DNA from: an uncultured Clostridia bacterium
GTDB taxonomy: Bacteria > Bacillota > Clostridia > Oscillospirales > Ruminococcaceae
Length of the DNA: 12,714 nucleotides
Assembly: GCA_945867255.1 (NCBI GenBank)
Contig: CAMBHV010000015.1
Location: 1-12,714 of the forward strand
Direction: 5' to 3'
The notes beneath the pieces were generated by a model. That model made no database searches and had not been told where the DNA came from. It saw nothing but the letters and a program-made list of their open reading frames with translations. Shown here piece after piece: positions 1 through 5,840 of this stretch. Both the position numbers and the translations under genes were made by a program. Within the stretch, counting starts at the first letter, position 1, and the number at the start of each line of letters is the position of its first letter.

Positions 1-1393
1 TATCCAGTGTCCACTGTGCGCGGATTTCATCCAGCCCGCTCCACACGCCGGTGGCAAGCCCTGCAAGATAGGCTGCACCAAGGGCGGTTGTCTCGCGAAT
101 CATGGGACGGCGCACTGTTTTATGCAGAATATCTGCCTGGAACTGCATCAGAAAACGGTCGCGCGAGGCGCCGCCGTCCACATTCAACTCTGCCATGGGG
201 ATACCAGTGTCTTTTTCCATAGCTGCTACAAGGTCGTAGCTTTGATACGCGATGGATTCCTGCGCAGCACGAATGATATGTTCGCGCGTGGTACCGCGTG
301 TCAGGCCCACAAGGCAGCCGCGGGCATACATATCCCAGTAGGGGGCGCCAAGGCCTGTGAAAGCGGGCACCAGATATACTCCGCCCGTGTCGGGAACCTT
401 CTGGGCGTAATATTCCGCATCCCGTGATTCCGTGATGAACCGCAGCTCATCACGCACCCATTGAATGACGGCACCGCCCACGAATACGCTGCCCTCCAGC
501 GCATATTGTACCTTACCGCCAAGCCCGATGGCAATGGTGGTAAGCAGGCCATTGCGGCTGCGGTACGGTGTTTCCCCAGTGTTCATCAAAAGAAAACAGC
601 CGGTTCCATAGGTGTTTTTTGCTTCACCCGGTGAAAAACATGTCTGGCCGAACAACGCGGCCTGCTGATCCCCTGCAATGCCTGCGATGGGTACCTCTGT
701 GCCTTGGATATTCACAGTGCCGTATATTTTGCTGGAATCACATACCTCAGGCAACATACCCATGGGAATACCAAGATGACTGCAGATTTTTTCGTCCCAG
801 CACAGTGTCTTGATGTTGTACAGCATGGTGCGGCTGGCATTGGTATAGTCTGTCACATATGTGCGTCCACCTGTCAATTTCCAGATGAGCCAGGTGTCCA
901 CCGTGCCAAACAGAAGCCGGCCGGCCTCGGCCTTTTCGCGCGCGCCGGGCACATTGTCCAGGATCCATTTGATTTTTGTGCCGGAAAAATAGGCGTCAAT
1001 CAGAAGGCCGGTGGCCTCTTTCACATATTCCGTGAAAGAGGCGTCTTTTTTTAATTCCTCGCACAGCGCTGCCGTGCGGCGGCATTGCCACACAATGGCG
1101 TTATACACCGGTTTACCGGTCTCTTTGTCCCATACGACGGTAGTTTCCCGTTGATTGGTGATTCCAATGCCTGCAATCTCATTTGGCATCACACCGCTTT
1201 GCGCCAGAACTTCCATCAGCACGCCATACTGACTGGAATAAATCTCCATGGGGTCGTGTTCTACCCAGCCGGGTTTGGGGTAATGTTGGCTGAACTCGCG
1301 CTGTTCCAGCGCAACGATATTTTGCTCCTTATCAAAAATAATGCAACGGCTTGAGGTGGTGCCCTGGTCCAGTGCAATTACGTACGGTTTCAT
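1..1393 (-). CDS. glpK: Glycerol kinase (partial, C-terminus beyond left edge)
   Basis: This FGGY-family kinase phosphorylates glycerol to sn-glycerol-3-phosphate with ATP in the cytoplasm. I translated the minus strand from ATG at 1393. The frame stays open to the edge, giving 464 of about 500 residues. Visible motifs are the N-terminal nucleotide-binding DQGTTSSR (residues 9-16), GITNQRE, the FGGY-type GDQQAALFGQ, YGTGCFLLMNTGE, PAFTGLGAPYW, and near the edge VDGG and ALGAAYLAG. The ATG follows GGAGG by 7-8 bases. The gene starts 17 bases after the glpP stop codon, so the two should be co-transcribed. Most Firmicutes glycerol kinases carry a His phosphorylated by HPr in a HF(Y/F)G segment just before the GDQQ motif. 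Here that segment reads SSKIYGTVNIQGTEVPIAG with no His, more like the enterobacterial enzyme. The identification is secure. Confidence 0.97.
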   Translation of the reverse strand, partial: MKPYVIALDQGTTSSRCIIFDKEQNIVALEQREFSQHYPKPGWVEHDPMEIYSSQYGVLMEVLAQSGVMPNEIAGIGITNQRETTVVWDKETGKPVYNAIVWQCRRTAALCEELKKDASFTEYVKEATGLLIDAYFSGTKIKWILDNVPGAREKAEAGRLLFGTVDTWLIWKLTGGRTYVTDYTNASRTMLYNIKTLCWDEKICSHLGIPMGMLPEVCDSSKIYGTVNIQGTEVPIAGIAGDQQAALFGQTCFSPGEAKNTYGTGCFLLMNTGETPYRSRNGLLTTIAIGLGGKVQYALEGSVFVGGAVIQWVRDELRFITESRDAEYYAQKVPDTGGVYLVPAFTGLGAPYWDMYARGCLVGLTRGTTREHIIRAAQESIAYQSYDLVAAMEKDTGIPMAELNVDGGASRDRFLMQFQADILHKTVRRPMIRETTALGAAYLAGLATGVWSGLDEIRAQWTLD

Positions 1394-1410
1394 TTGCTAT
1401 GCCTCCTTTT

Positions 1411-1974
1411 TCACATACGCCATACTGCATGGCAAGTGGTGGAAACAGCGGCTGCCCCTGCACGAATGGCAGCCAGCACATCTTCTTTATATTTGATCAG
1501 TCCGCCTGCGATCACCGGGGTGGAATAGCGCTGGCAAACTTCGGTGATGACGCGTGGCATGATACCGGGCAGGATTTCGATAAAATCCGGCTTACCCACG
1601 GAAAGCTGCCCGGCCAGGCTGGTGATGGATAACGAATCCAGAATAAATGCCCGCTGTACGGTAACAAGGCCTAAATGGCGTGCACGACGCACCAGCGCCG
1701 GGCGAGTGCTGATGATACCGTCCGGTTCGCATAAGGCTTTTAATGCATCTACTGCGATCTCACGTGTGCCAAGCCCTTCCACAAGATCTGCGTGCACCAG
1801 TGCTGCTTTACCATTTGCCTTTACCTGCTGCACCAATTTGGAAATATTCAGAATATTTCCAAACAGAAAAAATACCACTTCGCACTCTGTGGTAAGCGCG
1901 GCGGCGAGGTCCTCTTCGCTTTGTACCGCCGCGATCACCGGGCAACTCGCAATGCGCTCCCGGATCGGTTCCAA
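1411..1974 (-). CDS. glpP: Glycerol-3-phosphate responsive antiterminator (GlpP)
   Basis: This is an mRNA-binding antiterminator of the GlpP family (G3P_antiterm domain over the whole 187 residues, the usual length). In Bacillus, GlpP with bound glycerol-3-phosphate lets RNA polymerase read through a terminator in the glpD leader. Recognisable segments are VVFFLFGNILNI (about 34-45), VHADLVEGLG (about 60-69), DGIISTRPALVRRA (about 88-101) and KPDFIEILPGIMP (about 129-141). The C-terminal stretch has PVIAGGLI and GAAAVSTT, matching the phosphate-binding end of a TIM-barrel-like fold. The start is TTG, placed 8 bases after a GGGGG-rich ribosome binding site. No in-frame ATG lies just upstream, and the protein aligns from this point. 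It precedes glpK on the same strand. A terminator-like hairpin sits in its own leader at 2042-2071, suggesting autoregulation. Confidence 0.93.
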   Translation of the reverse strand: MEPIRERIASCPVIAAVQSEEDLAAALTTECEVVFFLFGNILNISKLVQQVKANGKAALVHADLVEGLGTREIAVDALKALCEPDGIISTRPALVRRARHLGLVTVQRAFILDSLSITSLAGQLSVGKPDFIEILPGIMPRVITEVCQRYSTPVIAGGLIKYKEDVLAAIRAGAAAVSTTCHAVWRM

Positions 1975-2019
1975 GTGCAGCGCCCCCTTTTCTGCCGGCC
2001 TTTCTATAGCCTTGTAATA

Positions 2020-2071
2020 ATATGGAAAATAAACAAAAAGAGAGCTCCACGAACCTGTGTTCGCCCGGCTC
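2020..2071 (-). terminator. Leader terminator upstream of glpP (candidate GlpP antitermination target)
   Basis: On the minus strand GAGC (2071-2068) pairs with GCTC (2045-2042), and GCGAAC (2064-2059) pairs with GTTCGT (2054-2049, one G-U pair). A symmetric 3x3 internal loop separates them and the loop is ACAG. The stem is followed at once by TCTTTTTGTTTATTTT. It lies about 67 bases before the glpP start codon, not at the end of any gene, so it is a leader terminator rather than an operon end. GlpP is known in Bacillus to act on such a hairpin. Its action here is inferred. Confidence 0.72.
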
Positions 2072-2093
2072 CCTTACTTCTCTGGACAATTTT

Positions 2094-2122
2094 ATTATTG
2101 CAGATGCCGCACCGGAAGTAAA
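2094..2122 (-). promoter_or_regulatory. Candidate sigma-A promoter of glpP-glpK
   Basis: On the minus strand TTTACT (2122-2117) and AATAAT (2099-2094) are separated by exactly 17 bases. Transcription would begin near 2087 and give a leader of about 110 bases containing the terminator at 2042-2071. The -35 box is weak (4 of 6), the -10 good (5 of 6). No better pair was found in this intergenic region. Confidence 0.4.
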
Positions 2123-2308
2123 GGAAAGAAAAAGCAAAAAAGTAAAATCGGCATTTTATTAAAAACGAGGCACTAATTTTAGGTGTTTCCTACAATTGAC
2201 ATTTTCTAAGTTGGCTTTTCAATCACAGAATGTGAGGCCTACAGGAAAAAAGGAATGTCAATCTGCGGCCAAGCGGAAAATCCGGATGTTTCCCGTGTGC
2301 ATTTTTTC
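2123..2308. other. Divergent glp intergenic region, no gene seen
   Basis: This AT-rich stretch lies between the two divergent glp promoters. No convincing coding frame was found. It contains TTGACATT on the plus strand at 2196-2203 and the same word on the minus strand at 2261-2254, forming an 8 bp inverted repeat with 50 bases between the arms. Neither TTGACA has a good -10 box at a normal distance. Confidence 0.5.
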
Positions 2309-2337
2309 TTGCATTTTCAAAGCGTGAATGTTACAAT
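2309..2337 (+). promoter_or_regulatory. Sigma-A promoter of the GlpA-like operon
   Basis: TTGCAT (2309-2314) and TACAAT (2332-2337) are separated by 17 bases. This predicts a start near 2344 and a leader of about 115 bases before the ATG at 2459. That leader contains the terminator hairpin at 2372-2419. The same hexamer pair, with 16-base spacing, is found before the MATE gene. Confidence 0.7.
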
Positions 2338-2371
2338 AAAATCGTAAAACTGGATATCCTGCCGAGTATAA

Positions 2372-2430
2372 GAGTCAAGCAGATACATGGCCCTGTCTAA
2401 GGGTGTGTTTTGCTTGCTCTTTTTTTATTT
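2372..2430 (+). terminator. Leader terminator upstream of the GlpA-like gene (candidate GlpP target)
   Basis: GAG-CAAGCA (2372-2381, one bulged T at 2375) pairs over 9 bp with TGCTTGCTC (2411-2419). An inner CCCT (2391-2394) / AGGG helix extends the hairpin. The right arm is followed by TTTTTTT, A and TTTT. It sits between the promoter (2309-2337) and the ribosome binding site (2445-2450), so transcription would stop early unless the hairpin is suppressed. This matches the glpD leader arrangement controlled by GlpP in Bacillus. Control by the GlpP encoded next door is inferred. Confidence 0.8.
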
Positions 2431-2458
2431 TATCCATATCAAACAGGAGGCGTACCAT

Positions 2459-3913
2459 ATGTACGACGTGATCATCATTGGATGTGGCGTGGTGGGTGCA
2501 GCCACTGCTTATCATCTTGCGCCCTATCAGCTGAATACCTTGGTACTGGAAGCGCAAAATGATGTGGCAAATGGCACTACGAAGGCTAACAGTGCCATCA
2601 TCCATGCGGGATACGACCCCGAACCGGGCACCTTGATGGCCAGGTTGAATGTGCAGGGCAACCGCATGACGGGCGATATCTGCCAGGCGCTGGATGTGCC
2701 ATTTCAACGCGTGGGAAGCCTCGTGCTTGCCTTCAGTGAGGCTGAATGCCGCACGCTGGAAAAACTGTTCATGCGTGGGCAGACGAACGGCGTGCCGGGC
2801 TTGCGCCTCCTAAGCGGGGAAGAAGCACGCGCCATGGAACCAAACCTGAGCAATGAAGTGGCTGGTGCATTGCATGCCCCCAGCGCCGGCATCATCAACC
2901 CGTGGGAATTTGCATTGGCCATGGCGGAAACAGCTGTGCGCAATGGGGTGCAGATATGCCTGCAAAGTCCCGTTACGGCTATATGTAAAGTACCTGGAGG
3001 CTTTCGTGTGACTACGCCGAAAGGGGAATACGAAGCGGCATACGTTTTTAATGCTGCGGGGGTACATGCCGACGAGGTGCATGCGTTGCTGGAAGAACCG
3101 GGATATGCCATTCGTCCCAGCCGTGGGGAATATTATCTGATGGATAAAAGCCAGGGTGCACAGGTGAGCCGCATCGTGTTCCAGTGCCCAAATGAAAACG
3201 GCAAAGGTGTTTTGGTGGCGCCCACTGTTCATGGGAATCTTATCGTGGGCCCCAATGCGGAACCTGTGCAGGATAAGAGGGATCTTGCTAACACGGCCGA
3301 AGGGATGGCCTATGTGAAGAAAACCGCTTTGCGCAGTGTGCCGGGGCTGAATTTTCGCGAAAACATTCGCAACTTTTCCGGCTTGCGCGCCATCAGCACA
3401 CGGGAAGATTTTATCCTTGAGGAAAGTGTAACTTCACCGGGCTTTTTTGATTTGGCCGGCATCAAATCCCCGGGCCTTACCAGTGCACCGGCAATTGGCG
3501 CCATGGCGGTGGACATGTTGTGTGCGGCAGGAGCCAGGCTGGAGAAAAAGCCGGTATTCCACAATATACGCCGCCACGTTCGCTTTTCGCAGCTGAACGC
3601 AGAAGAGAAAAATGAACTGATTCGGCAGGACGCACGGTATGGCCGCGTTATTTGCCGGTGCGAGACCATCACCGAGGGCGAAATTGTGGCCGCACTGCAC
3701 AGCCCTATTCCGCCGTGCAGTTTAAATGGAATCAAACGACGTTGCAATGCGGGAATGGGCCGGTGCCAGGGAGGCTTTTGCGGGCCGCGTGTGCAGGCTA
3801 TTATCGCGCGGGAACTAGGCATCCCGCAGCAGGCAGTTCTCATGGATCAGGAAGGCACCTATCTCATCACCGGAGAAACCAAACAGGGCAGGGGAGGCGC
3901 ACAGAATGTTTGA
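2459..3913 (+). CDS. GlpA-like FAD-dependent glycerol-3-phosphate dehydrogenase with C-terminal [2Fe-2S]-type domain
   Basis: This 484-residue flavoprotein belongs to the DAO fold family that includes GlpA/GlpD/GlpO and L-2-hydroxyglutarate oxidase. In this context it should oxidise glycerol-3-phosphate to dihydroxyacetone phosphate. The N-terminal Rossmann motif is GCGVVG (8-13) with E31 as the ribose-binding acid, followed by the FAD motif GTTKANS and IHAGYD (48-53). The last 90 residues form a BFD-like Cys-rich domain: CRCE (C399, C401), then C429, C436 and C441 in GMGRCQGGFC. The ATG at 2459 follows AGGAGG (2445-2450) by 8 bases. An in-frame ATG at 2387 is rejected because it falls inside the leader terminator. 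The gene overlaps the next by 8 bases. The closest role is an anaerobic GlpA; other 2-hydroxyacid substrates cannot be excluded from sequence alone. Confidence 0.88.
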   Translation: MYDVIIIGCGVVGAATAYHLAPYQLNTLVLEAQNDVANGTTKANSAIIHAGYDPEPGTLMARLNVQGNRMTGDICQALDVPFQRVGSLVLAFSEAECRTLEKLFMRGQTNGVPGLRLLSGEEARAMEPNLSNEVAGALHAPSAGIINPWEFALAMAETAVRNGVQICLQSPVTAICKVPGGFRVTTPKGEYEAAYVFNAAGVHADEVHALLEEPGYAIRPSRGEYYLMDKSQGAQVSRIVFQCPNENGKGVLVAPTVHGNLIVGPNAEPVQDKRDLANTAEGMAYVKKTALRSVPGLNFRENIRNFSGLRAISTREDFILEESVTSPGFFDLAGIKSPGLTSAPAIGAMAVDMLCAAGARLEKKPVFHNIRRHVRFSQLNAEEKNELIRQDARYGRVICRCETITEGEIVAALHSPIPPCSLNGIKRRCNAGMGRCQGGFCGPRVQAIIARELGIPQQAVLMDQEGTYLITGETKQGRGGAQNV

Positions 3914-5177
3914 TTTAATCGTAATCGGTGGCGGCCCGGCGGGACTGGCTGCTGCCTGCCGTGCTTGGGAGCGGGGCTTGCGACAAATCCTGGTTTTGGA
4001 GCGGGATAAAGAACTTGGCGGCATTTTGAATCAGTGCATCCACAATGGTTTTGGCCTGCATCGTTTTCAGCAGGAACTCACCGGCCCGGAATACGCCGGA
4101 CGGTTTATTGAAATGCTGAACCGCACCGGAGTACAAGTGCAGCTGGATACCATGGCCCTGCAGGTGGAGCCAGGCGTGGCAGGGGCGCCGCACACAGTGC
4201 ACTGCGTCAGCACACAGCACGGGTATCAGGCGCTACAGACAACATCAGTGGTGTTGGCCATGGGGTGCCGCGAGCGCACCCGTGGGGCAATCTCGATTCC
4301 CGGAGAACGGCCAGCCGGTATTTTTACGGCTGGCGCAGCCCAGCGCTACCTGAACATGGAAGGGTATATGGTGGGCCGGCGCGTAGTTATTTTGGGCAGT
4401 GGAGACATTGGCCTGATTATGGCCCGCCGTATGTCTTTGGAAGGTGCGAAGGTGCTTGCCTGCGTGGAACTGATGCCCTATTCTGGCGGACTGATGCGAA
4501 ATATCGTACAGTGCTTGCAGGACTACGATATCCCATTGTATCTGAGCCATACCGTTACGGATATTCGAGGCCACGACAGGCTGCAGCAGGTGACGGTAAG
4601 CCGTGTGGACAGTCAGCGCAGGCCTGTTCCCGGCACGGAGATGGTGTTTGACTGCGACACCCTGCTTTTGAGCGTGGGCCTGATTCCGGAAAACGAACTG
4701 ACGCGCCAGGCGGGCATTCGCATGGATGCGCGTACGAGCGGTGCCGTGGTATATGAAAACATGGAGACAAGCGTGCCGGGTATTTTTGCATGCGGCAACG
4801 TGGTGCATGTGCACGACCTTGTAGACTATGTCTCTGCGGAAAGCGAACGTGCGGGTGACGCGGCCGCGGCTTATGTGCAGGGAACCGGGCAGCAGGCAGG
4901 TGCTGTACTGGAAGTGAAAAACGGTACATTCGTCAGTTATACCGTGCCCCAGCATGTGCGTACAGATGCGCAGAAGGCAGACATCTTTTTCCGTGTAAAC
5001 CGTGTGCTGAAGAGTTCGCACATCCTGGTAGAAGATGAAACCGGCACACAGATCGCCCGGTATCGCCGGGAACACATGGCACCGGGCGAGATGGAACATA
5101 TCACATTGCCGGCGGTACTTTTGAAAAAAGCGCAGGGTGCCGTCACTTTGCATGTACAGGAGGCGACACAGGCATGA
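3906..5177 (+). CDS. NAD(P)/FAD-dependent oxidoreductase, partner of the GlpA-like protein
   Basis: This 423-residue flavoprotein has the two-dinucleotide fold of pyridine nucleotide-disulphide oxidoreductases. The FAD motif is GGGPAG (8-13) with an acidic LERD about 20 residues later. The NAD(P) motif is GSGDIG (164-169). The second FAD motif is GIFACGN (292-298), followed by HDLVDYVSAESERAG. It has LGGILNQCIHNGFG near residue 37 but no CxxxxC redox disulphide, so it is not a thioredoxin or lipoamide reductase type. It starts within the end of the GlpA-like gene (8-base overlap) behind GGGGAGG, and ends with an ATGA overlap into the DUF1667 gene. This suggests translational coupling and a three-subunit complex. 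The likely job is to pass electrons between the GlpA-like subunit and a nicotinamide or other carrier. The real electron acceptor is unknown. Confidence 0.87.
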   Translation: MFDLIVIGGGPAGLAAACRAWERGLRQILVLERDKELGGILNQCIHNGFGLHRFQQELTGPEYAGRFIEMLNRTGVQVQLDTMALQVEPGVAGAPHTVHCVSTQHGYQALQTTSVVLAMGCRERTRGAISIPGERPAGIFTAGAAQRYLNMEGYMVGRRVVILGSGDIGLIMARRMSLEGAKVLACVELMPYSGGLMRNIVQCLQDYDIPLYLSHTVTDIRGHDRLQQVTVSRVDSQRRPVPGTEMVFDCDTLLLSVGLIPENELTRQAGIRMDARTSGAVVYENMETSVPGIFACGNVVHVHDLVDYVSAESERAGDAAAAYVQGTGQQAGAVLEVKNGTFVSYTVPQHVRTDAQKADIFFRVNRVLKSSHILVEDETGTQIARYRREHMAPGEMEHITLPAVLLKKAQGAVTLHVQEATQA

Positions 5178-5527
5178 AGGAACTGATCTGCATTGTGTGC
5201 CCGAAAGGGTGTCACTTGAAAGTGGATGAGAAAAATGACTATACCGTCACGGGAAATGCTTGCCCGCGTGGAGCCGAATATGGAAAAAGCGAGCTTTTGC
5301 ATCCAACGCGTGTGCTTACCAGTACGGTGAAAGTGAAAGGCGGCTTGCATCAGCGCCTGCCTGTAAAAACAAGCGAGCCCATTCCCAAGGGATTGCTGAT
5401 GGAAGCGATGCGCGTGTTGGATACCGTGCAATTGGAGGCACCTGTGGACGCAGGGCAGCTTGTGATCCGTGATGTGCTGGGGACGGGTGCAGATATCGTG
5501 GCCACCCGAAGCATGACGCGTATTTGA
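5174..5527 (+). CDS. DUF1667 four-cysteine protein of the GlpA-like operon
   Basis: A small soluble protein of 117 residues, recognised as DUF1667 family from its N-terminus and its position. It has four cysteines near the N-terminus: C6, C9, C13 (C-x2-C-x3-C) and C30 in CPRG. This spacing recalls the metal or Fe-S site at the N-terminus of molybdopterin oxidoreductases, although the last gap is shorter. The rest has no transmembrane segment. It overlaps the preceding flavoprotein gene by four bases (ATGA), so it is co-translated with it. It takes the third place held by the iron-sulphur subunit GlpC in enterobacterial glpABC, but it is not a GlpC homologue. A role as electron-transfer or assembly subunit is inferred. 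Whether it binds zinc or an Fe-S cluster cannot be told. Confidence 0.88.
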   Translation: MKELICIVCPKGCHLKVDEKNDYTVTGNACPRGAEYGKSELLHPTRVLTSTVKVKGGLHQRLPVKTSEPIPKGLLMEAMRVLDTVQLEAPVDAGQLVIRDVLGTGADIVATRSMTRI

Positions 5528-5537
5528 ACTTTTTCTT

Positions 5538-5570
5538 ACAGGCTTGCACATGCTACGAAAGCCTGTGCAA
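5538..5570 (+). other. Overlapping inverted repeats after the DUF1667 gene
   Basis: ACAGGCTT (5538-5545) pairs with AAGCCTGT (5559-5566). The overlapping TTGCACA (5544-5550) pairs with TGTGCAA (5564-5570). The two stems share bases and cannot form together. Neither strand has a T-tract next to them, so this is not a standard terminator. It may protect or process the 3' end of the operon transcript. Confidence 0.4.
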
Positions 5571-5587
5571 ACCGGATGCTGCCACTT

Positions 5588-5704
5588 GTGTCAGCAATTT
5601 TTTAAGAGATGTGAAACCTTGTGCTGCTTGCTCATACCGCACAAACGGATGGTTACGGATGGAAAATGTGAAAATGTGTTTCCGATGTAGCGGTGTCAGC
5701 AATT
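5588..5704. repeat. Short direct and tandem repeats in a non-coding stretch
   Basis: GTGTCAGCAATT occurs at 5588-5599 and again at 5693-5704. Between them ACGGATGG occurs twice (5645-5652 and 5655-5662), followed directly by AAAATGTG twice (5663-5670 and 5671-5678). No convincing gene is seen in 5528-5790. Confidence 0.55.
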
Positions 5705-5790
5705 GTGTTTTACCTTTTTCTGATGTGTGGAGTGCCTCTGCCTGCTTTGCAGGATGAACACACTGAGCCGTGAGGGATATCAATGAAGAA

Positions 5791-5828
5791 CGCCGTGTGC
5801 CCTTAGAAGGGCACACGGCGTTTTATAT
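5791..5828. terminator. Bidirectional intrinsic terminator between the glp operon and the MATE gene
   Basis: CGCCGTGTGCCC (5791-5802) pairs perfectly with GGGCACACGGCG (5809-5820). TT/AA can extend the stem, leaving a very small loop. On the plus strand it is followed by TTTTATAT, and on the minus strand by TTCTTCATT. It lies between convergent transcription units and can end both. The plus-strand tract is the better one. Confidence 0.9.
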
Positions 5829-5840
5829 GGGCGCGGCGGT

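Noticed and set aside
2315..2328. Possible catabolite-repression (cre) site TCAAAGCGTGAATG at the GlpA-like promoter
   Set aside because: It has about four mismatches at informative positions of the cre consensus, too weak to call.
2387..2458. In-frame upstream ATG that would add 24 residues (hydrophobic, signal-like) to the GlpA-like protein
   Set aside because: The hydrophobic residues come from the terminator stem and T-tract. The ATG lacks a ribosome binding site, while ATG 2459 has AGGAGG and begins directly with the Rossmann strand.
4245..5153. 302-codon minus-strand frame opposite the second flavoprotein gene
   Set aside because: It is the complement of a gene with clear FAD and NAD motifs. 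Its own product is rich in His, Cys and Arg and resembles nothing known.
5524..5757. 77-codon Cys-rich plus-strand frame after the DUF1667 gene
   Set aside because: There is no ribosome binding site or known motif, it overlaps the end of the previous gene, and it covers the repeat cluster. Its many Cys codons come from TGT/TGC-rich DNA.
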